Assembly (NCBI GenBank): GCA_004211235.1
Contig: SEEY01000019.1
Location: 1 to 16,669, forward strand
Direction: 5' to 3'
Source: Rubrivivax sp.
Lineage (GTDB): Bacteria; Pseudomonadota; Gammaproteobacteria; Burkholderiales; Burkholderiaceae
DNA length: 16,669 bases
In this document: positions 7,042 through 13,604 of the stretch, piece by piece
Layout of the letters: each line of letters opens with the position of its first letter
Numbering within the stretch: position 1 is the stretch's first letter
Notes under the pieces: model-generated
The model's input: the letters and a program-made list of their open reading frames with translations, nothing else
What the model was told of the DNA's origin: nothing
Databases searched by the model: none
Position numbers and translations under genes: made by a program

Positions 7042-7532
7042 CCGATGTTCGAGCCACCGCCGACGGCGCCGCCGATCCGCAACCCACGACGGTATTCGTC
7101 GTCGCCCTCAAGCCTCCTGCCGATGCAACCGGAAAGCGGCCTGAGAACATCGTGCCCTGTGCCTATTTCGACGGTGATTGGCAGCCGGTCGCGCCCAACA
7201 AGATCGACACCGACAAGGACAGCAACAGCATCACGTTTCAGCAGCAGAGCCACCTCGCCGCGGACGTGGCGGCGCAACTGCAGGAACGAGGTGAGGAGCC
7301 GGACCTGGACGTGAGCCTGTTCGCCGCCGTGGCCAAGACGCTGCAGGGCACTGCCGAACTGCCACGCACCTTCCAGGCCATTGGCCACGACGGCGCGACG
7401 TCGATCACCATTCCGGTGGATCAACACACCCGGCGCGGCGTGGTGCTGGTGTTCCGCCGGCCTGTCGCGGGTGCTGCCGAGCGCCTGATCGCCACGGCCG
7501 ACCCCGAGATCCGCAACGGCAGCGGCACCTGA
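7038..7532 (+). CDS. Uncharacterised 164-aa protein coupled to the nSTAND1 regulator
   Basis: I do not recognise this family. The ATG overlaps the regulator's stop as ATGA, with AGAGGAAG upstream, so translation is probably coupled. The product is acidic overall and soluble, with no signal peptide or membrane segment. Visible segments are TTVFVVALKPP (a probable beta strand), ENIVPCAYFDGDWQPV, a polar SNSITFQQQSHLAADVAAQLQ stretch and a C-terminal RGVVLVFRRP strand. A mixed alpha/beta fold is plausible. The tight coupling suggests it acts with the membrane regulator, for example as a modulator or co-expressed partner. It could also be an eCIS-associated accessory protein. Its 3' end lies 13 nt from the convergent DUF4239 gene. 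Confidence 0.8.
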   Translation: MTDVRATADGAADPQPTTVFVVALKPPADATGKRPENIVPCAYFDGDWQPVAPNKIDTDKDSNSITFQQQSHLAADVAAQLQERGEEPDLDVSLFAAVAKTLQGTAELPRTFQAIGHDGATSITIPVDQHTRRGVVLVFRRPVAGAAERLIATADPEIRNGSGT

Positions 7533-7545
7533 GGCCGCGCGCGGA

Positions 7546-8346
7546 TCAAGGCGGTACCGGAGTGCGCGGGGCAAAGCGTTGCAGCGTGTCCAGCGCGTCC
7601 TCGATGGCCTCCGGCGTCACGCGTTCGGAACCCAGGAATGGGCGGTCCATGGCGGCGAGGAAGTGAAAGATCAGGCCCAGCGCCACGGCAAGCAGGAGCA
7701 GCGCGCCACGGCTGCTGGCGCTGACCGGCGGCGCGGCCAGCGGGATGAGTGTCAACACCGAGCCCACCAGCACGACCGCCCAGAGCGTGCCAGGCACCTT
7801 GCCCTTGCTGGCCTGCAGGCGAGCGCGGCGGTGGCTGATCAGGTCGTTGGCCTGCGTCCACACCTGCGCGAGCAGCACTGCGCCGGCTGCATCGTCTGGC
7901 CGCACGTCGCCCAGCGCATGAAAAAGCGCGTCGAAGGCGTCCAGCGTGGTGACGCTGGTCCTGTCCTCGAGCATCGCGGGCCATTCGCGCGTGACCACGC
8001 TGCGCCCGTAGGCACGCAGTCGTTCGCGGGCCAGGCGCGCTGGGGCGCCGTCGCACAGGGCCAATGTGCGGCCCAGCTGGGCGATGGCTGTCGCTTCGCG
8101 TTGCACGGCCTGTTCGGCAACACCGAATGATTCCCACACGGACACCGCCGAAAACGCCAGCAGCAGTGAGTTGATGGTGGCGATAACGCCGAGCGAGGCC
8201 AGCACGACGTTGCGGTCCGTCTCGCTCGCCTGTTCGCGCCAGCGCCGCGGAAACAGCGCCTGCGCCGCCAGGCCGATCAGCACCCAGGCGAGCACGAGGC
8301 CCAGGCCAAGCACCCAGTTGGGCAGGGCGTAGGCGGTCAGCGGCAC
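7546..8346 (-). CDS. DUF4239 (bestrophin-like) integral membrane protein
   Basis: The 266-residue product has four predicted membrane helices: about 11-31, 48-68, 187-204 and 214-232. The soluble stretch between helices 2 and 3 contains the VQREATAIAQLGR motif, and the last helix is followed by AMDRPFLGS. Both are typical of DUF4239 proteins, whose function is unknown and which share a bestrophin-like fold. The start is GTG at 8346, overlapping the end of the response regulator by 10 nt, with AGGGTG upstream. This makes it the third gene of a kinase-regulator-membrane protein operon. It might be a target or a signal input for the otherwise soluble kinase (inference). Its end converges closely on the plus-strand 164-aa gene, with no obvious terminator between. 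Confidence 0.82.
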   Translation of the reverse strand: MPLTAYALPNWVLGLGLVLAWVLIGLAAQALFPRRWREQASETDRNVVLASLGVIATINSLLLAFSAVSVWESFGVAEQAVQREATAIAQLGRTLALCDGAPARLARERLRAYGRSVVTREWPAMLEDRTSVTTLDAFDALFHALGDVRPDDAAGAVLLAQVWTQANDLISHRRARLQASKGKVPGTLWAVVLVGSVLTLIPLAAPPVSASSRGALLLLAVALGLIFHFLAAMDRPFLGSERVTPEAIEDALDTLQRFAPRTPVPP

Positions 8347-8999
8347 GACGGCACCCTGTCGGTCAGGCCTTCTGCGATGGCATAGCGGGTCATGCCAGCG
8401 ACGCCCCGCACACCCAGCTTGCGGGTGAGGTTTTCTCGATGGGTGGCCACCGTCTTGGCGCTGACCCTGAGGCGGTCGGCAATGTCCTGTGTGCTCAGGT
8501 CCTCGGCGAACAGCTGGACGATCTCCCGCTCGCGCGCCGTCAGCGTCGGCCCCGCCTCGACCTGCGGCATGCGTCGTCGGTCTCGGATCTCGTCGACGAC
8601 GCTGCCCAGCAGCCCCGGACTCAGGTAGGTGCCGCCCGCGGCCACCTCGTTCACCGCAGTCAGCAGCTCGGTGCAGGACGCGTCCTTCAGCACATAGCCG
8701 CTCGCGCCCGCCTGCAAGGCCGTGACGACGCTGCGCTGGTCTCCGTGCATCGACAGGCAGATGACGCGTGGCGGCACCTCCTCGGCGCGAGCCCGTCGGG
8801 TGGCCTCCAGTCCGTTCAGGCCGGGCATGGCGATGTCGGTGATCAGCAGCTCGGGGCGGAGCTGGCGCACGAGGCGGACCGCCGCAACGCCGTCGGCGGC
8901 CAGGCCGACCACCTCCAGGCGGTCGTCCCGCGAGAGCAGGGCGCGCAACCCCTCGCGAACCAGTTGATGGTCATCGGCCAGGACGAGGCGAAGCGTCAT
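8337..8999 (-). CDS. LuxR/NarL-family response regulator
   Basis: The 220-residue protein has a receiver domain (residues 1-120) with acidic pair D9-D10, phosphoacceptor D55 in LLITDIAMPG, S83 and K105 in YVLKD. A LuxR-type helix-turn-helix (about 152-215) contains LTAREREIVQLF and the recognition segment VSAKTVATHRENLTRKLGV. It should be phosphorylated by the adjacent kinase and bind DNA as a dimer. Two ATGs compete. ATG 9005 overlaps the kinase stop as ATGA, but AAGGAG sits only 1 nt from it. ATG 8999 has the same AAGGAG at a 7-nt spacer and is preferred; the difference is two residues. It overlaps the DUF4239 gene by 10 nt. Palindromes upstream of the kinase gene are candidate autoregulatory sites. 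Confidence 0.95.
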   Translation of the reverse strand: MTLRLVLADDHQLVREGLRALLSRDDRLEVVGLAADGVAAVRLVRQLRPELLITDIAMPGLNGLEATRRARAEEVPPRVICLSMHGDQRSVVTALQAGASGYVLKDASCTELLTAVNEVAAGGTYLSPGLLGSVVDEIRDRRRMPQVEAGPTLTAREREIVQLFAEDLSTQDIADRLRVSAKTVATHRENLTRKLGVRGVAGMTRYAIAEGLTDRVPSCR

Positions 9000-9001
9000 G
9001 G

Positions 9002-9820
9002 TCATGCTCCTTGTGAAGAATCGTCTTGCCATGCCGGCACAACTGCTCCCTGCGGCAGGAGCGGCACGGTCAGCGTCGCGCGGGTGCCCCGGCCGGGGGT
9101 GGACGTCAGCACCAGGCTGCCGTCGACGGCCCGCAGCTGCGCCCTCGCGCTGCGCAGCCCCCACCCGTCGCGTGGGCCTGCCGCGCTCACGGACAACCCC
9201 ACGCCGTCATCCGTCACGTGGACGCGCAAGCGCCCGCCGATGACGGTGACGCGGATGTCCAGGCGCGAGGCGCGCGCGTGCTTCATGGCGTTCAGCCCCA
9301 ACTCGCGGACCACGCGGCACACCAGGGCGCGCAGGGTCGCCGGTGCCTCGCCCAGGCCGTCAGCCGCGTCAGCGTCAAACGTCACCTGAAGCCCACTGCG
9401 CAGCCCCAGTTCTGCAGCGATGGCGTGAAGCGCCGGCACAAGTTCTTCATGCCACTCCGGCGGTGCCAGCGCCGTCGTCAGGCGCCGGACCGCACCCGAC
9501 AGGTCGGACAGCAGAGCGTCGAAGCGGGGACCTGCGTCCGACGGGCGGCCAGGACTGACCGCTTCATCCCTCCAAGCGCCGTAGGCCAGCCGCAGCTGAA
9601 CCAGGACGCCTCCCAGTTGGTCGTGCAGCAACTGCGCGAGATGTTCCCGCTCCTGCAAACCAGGGTCGTGATCATCGTGGCGTCGCTGCAGACCCAGTGC
9701 CTTCCTGGCGCGCGGGGTCAGGCTGTGCCGTGGCCGAATCTCGCGTCGGGTGAGTCCAACCCGGGCCGGGCCGGCCGGCAAGCGCGCAGGAGATGAGGGC
9801 GGTGGGGAGAGGGGATTCAT
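9002..9820 (-). CDS. Soluble NarL-type (HisKA_3) sensor histidine kinase without a sensor domain
   Basis: The 272-residue product carries an H-box, EREHLAQLLHDQLGGVL, with H66 as the probable phosphorylated residue, as in NarX/DegS-type kinases. Its HATPase domain shows an N-box RELGLNAMKHA (N177), a G1 box DDGVG (204-208) and a G2 box DGWGLRS (218-224). There is no membrane segment, PAS, GAF or HAMP domain. The first ~55 residues are proline/arginine-rich and probably disordered, so input must come from a partner. The ATG at 9820 is used; a GTG at 9832 adds four residues and has a somewhat better purine stretch upstream. Its TGA overlaps a start codon of the regulator gene, showing a co-transcribed pair. 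Confidence 0.9.
   Translation of the reverse strand: MNPLSPPPSSPARLPAGPARVGLTRREIRPRHSLTPRARKALGLQRRHDDHDPGLQEREHLAQLLHDQLGGVLVQLRLAYGAWRDEAVSPGRPSDAGPRFDALLSDLSGAVRRLTTALAPPEWHEELVPALHAIAAELGLRSGLQVTFDADAADGLGEAPATLRALVCRVVRELGLNAMKHARASRLDIRVTVIGGRLRVHVTDDGVGLSVSAAGPRDGWGLRSARAQLRAVDGSLVLTSTPGRGTRATLTVPLLPQGAVVPAWQDDSSQGA
9007..9012 (-). promoter_or_regulatory. Ribosome binding site deciding the response-regulator start
   Basis: AAGGAG on the minus strand lies inside the end of the kinase gene. It is 7 nt from ATG 8999 but only 1 nt from ATG 9005, favouring the downstream start. Confidence 0.6.
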
Positions 9821-9824
9821 GGAT

Positions 9825-9841
9825 GCAGACACTAGGTCTGC
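9825..9841. promoter_or_regulatory. Palindrome at the kinase start, candidate operator
   Basis: GCAGAC and GTCTGC flank ACTAG. The element ends 4 bp before the kinase ATG at 9820 and covers the alternative GTG. It contains the octamer ACACTAGG, which recurs inverted in the palindrome at 9884-9899. The position would let a bound regulator block transcription; alternatively, the RNA hairpin could hide the start. Confidence 0.5.
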
Positions 9842-9883
9842 ACCTTCGTGGCAACCTTCCGAAAACCTGCTGGAGGCTCCTGA

Positions 9884-9899
9884 CCCCTAGTGTTAGGGG
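9884..9899. promoter_or_regulatory. Palindrome CCCCTA-GTGT-TAGGGG, candidate regulator site
   Basis: The 6-bp arms are perfect inverted copies around GTGT. It lies 65-80 bp upstream of the kinase start. The octamer CCTAGTGT inside it is the reverse complement of the one in the 9825-9841 palindrome; the centres are 57 bp apart. LuxR/NarL-type regulators often bind such short dyads, and one is encoded in this operon. Confidence 0.5.
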
Positions 9900-10044
9900 C
9901 GGCGCGCGCCCAGCCTCAGCGTTGCGGCACCAGCTTCACTCCTGTGTGATCTGCGCGAGCTTCTCAACCGAGAGCCGGCGGCTGCTCCGATCTCAGCGAC
10001 GCTTCGTCGAGCCATGGGCGAGCCTCGCTTCTAGAATTCATGAA

Positions 10045-10104
10045 GGGCCGCTGATCCGTTCCGTGACGTGCGGCCCAGGGGTTAGGCCGGCGTACACTTT
10101 TTTT
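10045..10104 (+). promoter_or_regulatory. Possible attenuator-like leader of the KaiC-like gene
   Basis: GGGCCGC (10045-10051) can pair with GCGGCCC (10070-10076). The overlapping CGGCC (10071-10075) can instead pair with GGCCG (10085-10089), followed 8 nt later by seven T residues (10098-10104). The two pairings exclude each other, as in attenuators. The gap before the T-run is longer than in a standard terminator, so this is tentative. Confidence 0.3.
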
Positions 10105-10120
10105 GCTATCAGGCGTATTC

Positions 10121-11461
10121 ATGAATAGGTTTCCTTCGACCGTCGCGGGTCTGGACGACATCCTGTGCGGCGGTCTGTTCGAGGGTGGGGTCTACATCCT
10201 GGAGGGGCCACCGGGCGTCGGCAAGACGACGCTCGCCAATCAGATGGCCTACAACCACGCCAGTGCGGGCCACAAGACGCTCTACGTCACCATGCTCGCC
10301 GAGTCGCACGCGCGTCTGGTGCAGCACATGTGCAATCAGACGTTTTTCCGGAAGTCGGCGGTCAATGCCTTTGTCTTCTACGTGAGCGCCTATCGGGAGC
10401 TGGAGACCGAAGGCCTCAAGGGTGTGCTCAGCTTGTTGCGCAGCGAGCTTGCCCGCAGTGGCGCGACGTTGCTCGTCGTCGACGGGCTGATCGTCAGCTC
10501 GCCGACCATCGACGAAGGCGTCCGCCAGTTCGTTCACGAGCTTCAGAGCCTGACGACAGCGATGAGCTGCACCTGCCTGGTGTTGACCACCGGCCGGGGC
10601 AATGCGCTCAGCGCTGAACAGACGATGGTTGACGGCATTTTTTCGTTCGAAGACCAGTTGTACAAGGGCCGGGCGGAACGCCTCGTACAGGTCAGAAAGT
10701 TCCGTGGCAGCGAAGTTGTGCGCGGACAGCATTCGTTCTGCATCACCAACGCAGGCCTGCACTTCTTTCCTCGCCTGGAAAGCATGCCGCTTGCACACGG
10801 TGAGCGTGGTGACCCAGGCAACGTTCCGCTGGGCATCGCGCAAGTCGATGCCGCCCTGGGCGGGGGCGGGGTGTGGGAGGGGAGCATGTCACTGGTTGTC
10901 GGCGCGAGCGGCGCGGGCAAGACCCTCATGGGATACCGCTTCGCGGCCGCATCGACCCCTGGCCAGCCGGGCCTGCTGTTGATTGGAGCACCTGAGACCC
11001 AGGCGGGCGCCTTGCACCTGGCACGCCGGTTCAGCATAGGTCTGGACGCAGCACTGCAGGAAGGTGCGCTTTGCCTGGAGACCCTGGGTCAGTCCGACGA
11101 ATCGCTCGACGAAATGGGCCACAAGATCTTGCGCCTGGTCGACGAGGGACGAGTCAAGCGCCTGGTGCTGGACGGCTTGGCCGCTTTGGCCGATACCCGA
11201 GCGTTCCAGGACCGCGGCTATCGATTCCTGGGGCGACTTCTCATGGAACTGCGTCGGAGATCCGTCACGGCTTTGTTCACGCTGGACCCGGAGGAGATCA
11301 GTCTCGCCAGCGGCACGCCGCTTGCCCCTGGTCTGTCAGCCTTGTTCGACAACTTGCTGGCGCTCGAGGCGCCCGCGGGCGCAGGTACATCCCGGCAACT
11401 TGCCCTGCGCAAGATGAGGGGGCAACAGGGCGAAGTGAAGGTGATCGCATTGCGGGATTGA
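10121..11461 (+). CDS. KaiC-like two-domain RecA-family ATPase
   Basis: The 446-residue protein has two RecA/KaiC-type domains. Domain 1 starts STVAGLDDILCGGLFEGG, with Walker A GPPGVGKTT (29-37), E61 after the following strand and Walker B LLVVD ending at D121. It closes with the KaiC-type VRKFRGSEVVRGQH segment. Domain 2 has Walker A GASGAGKT (261-268) and Walker B RLVLD ending at D351, and closes with LRKMRGQQGEVKV. It is shorter than cyanobacterial clock KaiC (about 519 aa), and no kaiA or kaiB is present, so a clock role is not implied. Such proteins are often paired with kinases or receivers. ATG 10121 is used; it sits inside the palindrome ATTCATGAAT, and only a weak CAGGCG precedes it. 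A TTG at 10103 is an alternative. Confidence 0.9.
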   Translation: MNRFPSTVAGLDDILCGGLFEGGVYILEGPPGVGKTTLANQMAYNHASAGHKTLYVTMLAESHARLVQHMCNQTFFRKSAVNAFVFYVSAYRELETEGLKGVLSLLRSELARSGATLLVVDGLIVSSPTIDEGVRQFVHELQSLTTAMSCTCLVLTTGRGNALSAEQTMVDGIFSFEDQLYKGRAERLVQVRKFRGSEVVRGQHSFCITNAGLHFFPRLESMPLAHGERGDPGNVPLGIAQVDAALGGGGVWEGSMSLVVGASGAGKTLMGYRFAAASTPGQPGLLLIGAPETQAGALHLARRFSIGLDAALQEGALCLETLGQSDESLDEMGHKILRLVDEGRVKRLVLDGLAALADTRAFQDRGYRFLGRLLMELRRRSVTALFTLDPEEISLASGTPLAPGLSALFDNLLALEAPAGAGTSRQLALRKMRGQQGEVKVIALRD

Positions 11462-11502
11462 TCGTCCCGATGCGGGGACAACCGGTAGAGGAAACACTGC
11501 AA

Positions 11503-11946
11503 ATGCAGCTCATTCTGATCGTTGAGGACGAATACGGCGCAGCAGAAGTCCTGCAGCTGATCCTCGAATCACACGGCTACCGCGTGGCATCGGCTTCCAA
11601 CGGACGTGCTGCGCTTCAGGCGCTCAGCGGCGAGCGTCCGGCGGTGATCGTCTCCGATTTCATGATGCCCCACATGACCGGCGGCGAGCTCGGCACGGCC
11701 ATCCGACAGAATTCGAACTGGGCGGACATCCCATTTTTGTTCATGAGCGGCACCAACGAAGAGGTCGTGCAAAGGGCGTTCAGTGACTACGACGGTTTTT
11801 TGGCAAAACCGTATGAGATCGATTCTCTGCTGGCCAAAGTGGATGAACTCGCCGCTGGAGGCCGAAAGCAGCGGGTGCGCAGCCGCGACGTGGACGAATC
11901 CATGCGGCAGTTGCTCAAAGGCATCGAGCTGCCACGAGAAGGCTGA
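11503..11946 (+). CDS. Stand-alone CheY-like response regulator receiver
   Basis: The 147-residue product is a single receiver domain: acidic residues E8-D9-E10, phosphoacceptor D52 in VSDFMMPHMTG, S82 in the FMSGT segment and K102 in FLAKPYE. About 25 charged residues follow, with no output domain. It would act by protein-protein contact or as a phosphate sink. The start is ATG 11503, with GAGGAA at a 9-10-nt spacer; an upstream ATG at 11470 adds 11 residues that do not look like receiver sequence. It follows the KaiC-like gene by 41 nt on the same strand, so the two probably form an operon. The likely phosphodonor is a kinase elsewhere, since the local NarL-type kinase already has a LuxR partner. 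Confidence 0.93.
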   Translation: MQLILIVEDEYGAAEVLQLILESHGYRVASASNGRAALQALSGERPAVIVSDFMMPHMTGGELGTAIRQNSNWADIPFLFMSGTNEEVVQRAFSDYDGFLAKPYEIDSLLAKVDELAAGGRKQRVRSRDVDESMRQLLKGIELPREG

Positions 11947-12209
11947 AGTCGGCCAAGGCAGCCAACCGTCAGGGCGCGTGCGCTACCGCTGCCGCCCATC
12001 ACGAGCGCCATCGAGGCGGGGCGAGTTGTCCGGTTTGCTCGTCCTTCTCGCCTTCGTGGATTCGGTGGTGGCCATCACGCGAGGTCACGGCTTCGCACAA
12101 GGAGGGCTCGCCTGGGCCACGGTTGCGCTCATGTGGTTGAGAGCGCGGACGTGAAATCCGACAAGTCCGCCATGAATACCCCTGCGGGTTGGACCTGCGT
12201 GTCGTCCGA
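11947..12209. other. Convergent intergenic region
   Basis: The region separates the KaiC-like/receiver operon from the convergent DUF1566 gene. Apart from the doubtful 58-aa frame it holds only a weak dyad, GCGGAC (12145-12150) with GTCCGC (12165-12170) and a 14-nt loop. No T-run follows on either strand, so no clear intrinsic terminator is seen. Confidence 0.4.
11978..12154 (+). CDS. Possible small hydrophobic protein, 58 aa (doubtful)
   Basis: A GTG-started frame encodes an Arg-rich N-terminus followed by LSGLLVLLAFVDSVVAI and GLAWATVALMWL, which look like two membrane segments. AGGGCGC stands just upstream, with poor spacing. The frame is continuous with an upstream shadow frame inside the receiver gene, and the homologous family is unknown. 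It could be a small membrane protein, a decayed gene end or chance. It is the only coding-like signal between 11947 and 12209. Confidence 0.22.
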   Translation: MRYRCRPSRAPSRRGELSGLLVLLAFVDSVVAITRGHGFAQGGLAWATVALMWLRART

Positions 12210-12755
12210 TCAGTTGCCCCGACCGCCTGGACCACGAACACACCAGTACGGGCTGATGCCATTCGAGAAGATCGGGCCAACATAGCTGAAATAGCCGAAG
12301 CTGATCTTCACCAGGGTCTGCGGTTGGCCGCTTCTGCCGACCGTGGTGGTGCTGAAGTAGGCGCCGGCAAAGGAAGACAGGATGAACGGATGTCCCGCTG
12401 GCAAGCCGTTGGGTCCTGCCGCCGCAGTGAAGTCTTGCAGCGATGCCAGCTCGTCGGCGCTCGGCAGCCGCCAGCCGCCGCGGCCACCGGTCTTGGCGCT
12501 TGCGCACGCAGACTGGGCAGCTTCAAACGCAACGTCCGACGCTTCAGGCGTGCGCTGCCATACGAGCCCGGTCTCTCGATCCAGCACGGCTTCTCCATTC
12601 CAGTTCGACAGGACCACGAAGCGCGAGGTGACCGCAAGTTGCTGGTCCCAGGAGGGGGTGGCGTAGTAAGGGCCGGGCGCCGTGGTCTGAGCGTGGGCGG
12701 CGCCCAGCGACAGCGTTGCTGCAACAACCGAGATTCGGAGCATGGTCTTGAGCAT
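12210..12755 (-). CDS. Secreted DUF1566 (Lcl C-terminal-like) protein
   Basis: The 181-residue product has a clear signal peptide: MLKTMLRISVVAATLSLGAAHA, predicted cut after AHA at about residue 22. The mature part shows the DUF1566 pattern: VLDRETGLVWQR, then a Cys after an alanine-rich helix, GGRGGWRLPSADELASLQD, and a C-terminal SPYWCVRG. These domains occur in exported or surface proteins related to C-type lectin/FGE-like folds; the exact function is unknown. ATG 12767 overlaps the upstream gene's stop as ATGA and would add MKAV. ATG 12755 is preferred because GAAGG stands 5 nt before it. It is the second gene of an operon with a PEP-CTERM protein, so it probably ends up in the same envelope or matrix structure. 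Confidence 0.85.
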   Translation of the reverse strand: MLKTMLRISVVAATLSLGAAHAQTTAPGPYYATPSWDQQLAVTSRFVVLSNWNGEAVLDRETGLVWQRTPEASDVAFEAAQSACASAKTGGRGGWRLPSADELASLQDFTAAAGPNGLPAGHPFILSSFAGAYFSTTTVGRSGQPQTLVKISFGYFSYVGPIFSNGISPYWCVRGPGGRGN

Positions 12756-12760
12756 GACTG

Positions 12761-12765
12761 CCTTC
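12761..12765 (-). promoter_or_regulatory. Ribosome binding site deciding the DUF1566 protein start
   Basis: GAAGG on the minus strand is 5 nt from ATG 12755, while ATG 12767 has no Shine-Dalgarno. It overlaps the end of the PEP-CTERM gene, so re-initiation after that stop is likely. Confidence 0.5.
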
Positions 12766-13465
12766 ATTGACGGTGAGAGGTTGACGTGGGACGGGCGTGA
12801 AAGCCTGAGCCCTGTGCCTTCAGGCGGCCCCCGAAGAGGAGCGCCAACGAAAGCACGGTGAGACTGAGGGAGGTCGGTGTCGGTACCGAATTCACGGGCT
12901 CTGTCACGACATGGATCCCCGGGTCCATACCGGCCTGGCCCGCATTGAACTTGAAAAGCACATACGCGAGCGGGCCGTCAGCGTCCACCACCGGATCGAA
13001 GTAGCCAGACACGTCATCGATCATGGACGCGAGCCAGATCCCGCTCGACGTGATCAGAGACGCCTGGCTGTTTGCGGACTCGCCCTGATAGACATACTGA
13101 AACAGGCCGCCAGCGTCGAAGGGGGCCACGACTGCTTCGTTGAAGGCCAGATCGAAGCTCCACTCACCGATCAACGACCCCGCGGTTGCACCGATTGGAA
13201 TCAGGAATTGGTCCGGTCCGAGACCTGCCGCCAGGCTTCCCAGTGGGTCCACCAGCGCTGCGGGAACTGACGCGACCGCGGGGCCCGCCGTGATCGGCCC
13301 CGCATTGGCAGGGGCGCAGAAGCCGATGGCGAAAGCGACCGCAGCGGCGAAGCTGCCGAGGTACGCCGAGATGGGACCTGGGCTCGCTCTCCACGAAGTT
13401 GTGGCAGGTGCCCTGAACGCTTCGCAACGGACAGGAAAAGCGATATCTGACAAGCCAGGTTGCAT
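12764..13465 (-). CDS. Exported protein with PTP-variant PEP-CTERM sorting signal
   Basis: The 233-residue product has a hydrophobic export segment at about 35-54 ending ANA|G, preceded by an unusually long ~34-residue N-terminal part. The body is strand-rich and ends with VPTPTSLSLTVLSLALLFGGRLK (shown here only as the VPTP motif at 194-197, a hydrophobic helix at 198-212 and R214). That is a PEP-CTERM-like tripartite signal, recognised by exosortase in exopolysaccharide-producing Gram-negatives, with PTP in place of PEP. About 19 residues follow the basic residues, longer than usual. ATG 13465 is the only good start; GAAAGA is a weak ribosome site. Its stop overlaps ATGA with the DUF1566 gene. 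No exosortase gene is in the window. Confidence 0.72.
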   Translation of the reverse strand: MQPGLSDIAFPVRCEAFRAPATTSWRASPGPISAYLGSFAAAVAFAIGFCAPANAGPITAGPAVASVPAALVDPLGSLAAGLGPDQFLIPIGATAGSLIGEWSFDLAFNEAVVAPFDAGGLFQYVYQGESANSQASLITSSGIWLASMIDDVSGYFDPVVDADGPLAYVLFKFNAGQAGMDPGIHVVTEPVNSVPTPTSLSLTVLSLALLFGGRLKAQGSGFHARPTSTSHRQ

Positions 13466-13573
13466 AGCGGTCTTTCGATGTCTGGGGAGAAAGCGTGAGG
13501 TCTCCTTCCCATGTACGAGACATCGGGGCAGAAGTGGACACGTCGGGTTTCAGCCGTGAAGCCGCCGCCGCCG

Positions 13574-13604
13574 GTCAGGCGCGCGTCAGCACCGCGCGCC
13601 TGAC
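13574..13604. terminator. Strong GC hairpin, possible terminator without T-run
   Basis: GTCAGGCGCGC (13574-13584) and GCGCGCCTGAC (13594-13604) form a perfect 11-bp stem with a 9-nt loop. CGTCAG (13584-13589) and CTGACG (13600-13605) offer a competing shorter pairing. No T-run follows on either strand. It is either a non-canonical terminator for minus-strand reading from the peptidase side, or a dyad of a dispersed repeat. Confidence 0.45.

Larger units (their letters stand above)
9833..10120. promoter_or_regulatory. Divergent intergenic region between kinase operon and KaiC-like gene
   Basis: No gene is seen in these 288 bases. The left part holds the two palindromes sharing CCTAGTGT. The right part holds a cluster of small palindromes (TTCTAGAA, GAATTC and TTCATGAA overlapping at 10029-10044), competing hairpins and a T7 run before the KaiC-like start. 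A weak sigma70-like pair, TTAGGC (10082) and TGCTAT (10104), has a 16-nt spacer. Used as a promoter, it would leave an almost leaderless mRNA. Confidence 0.45.

Noticed and set aside
10121..11461. Circadian clock kaiC
   Set aside because: The protein is shorter than clock KaiC and no kaiA or kaiB adjoins it; only family-level similarity is supported.
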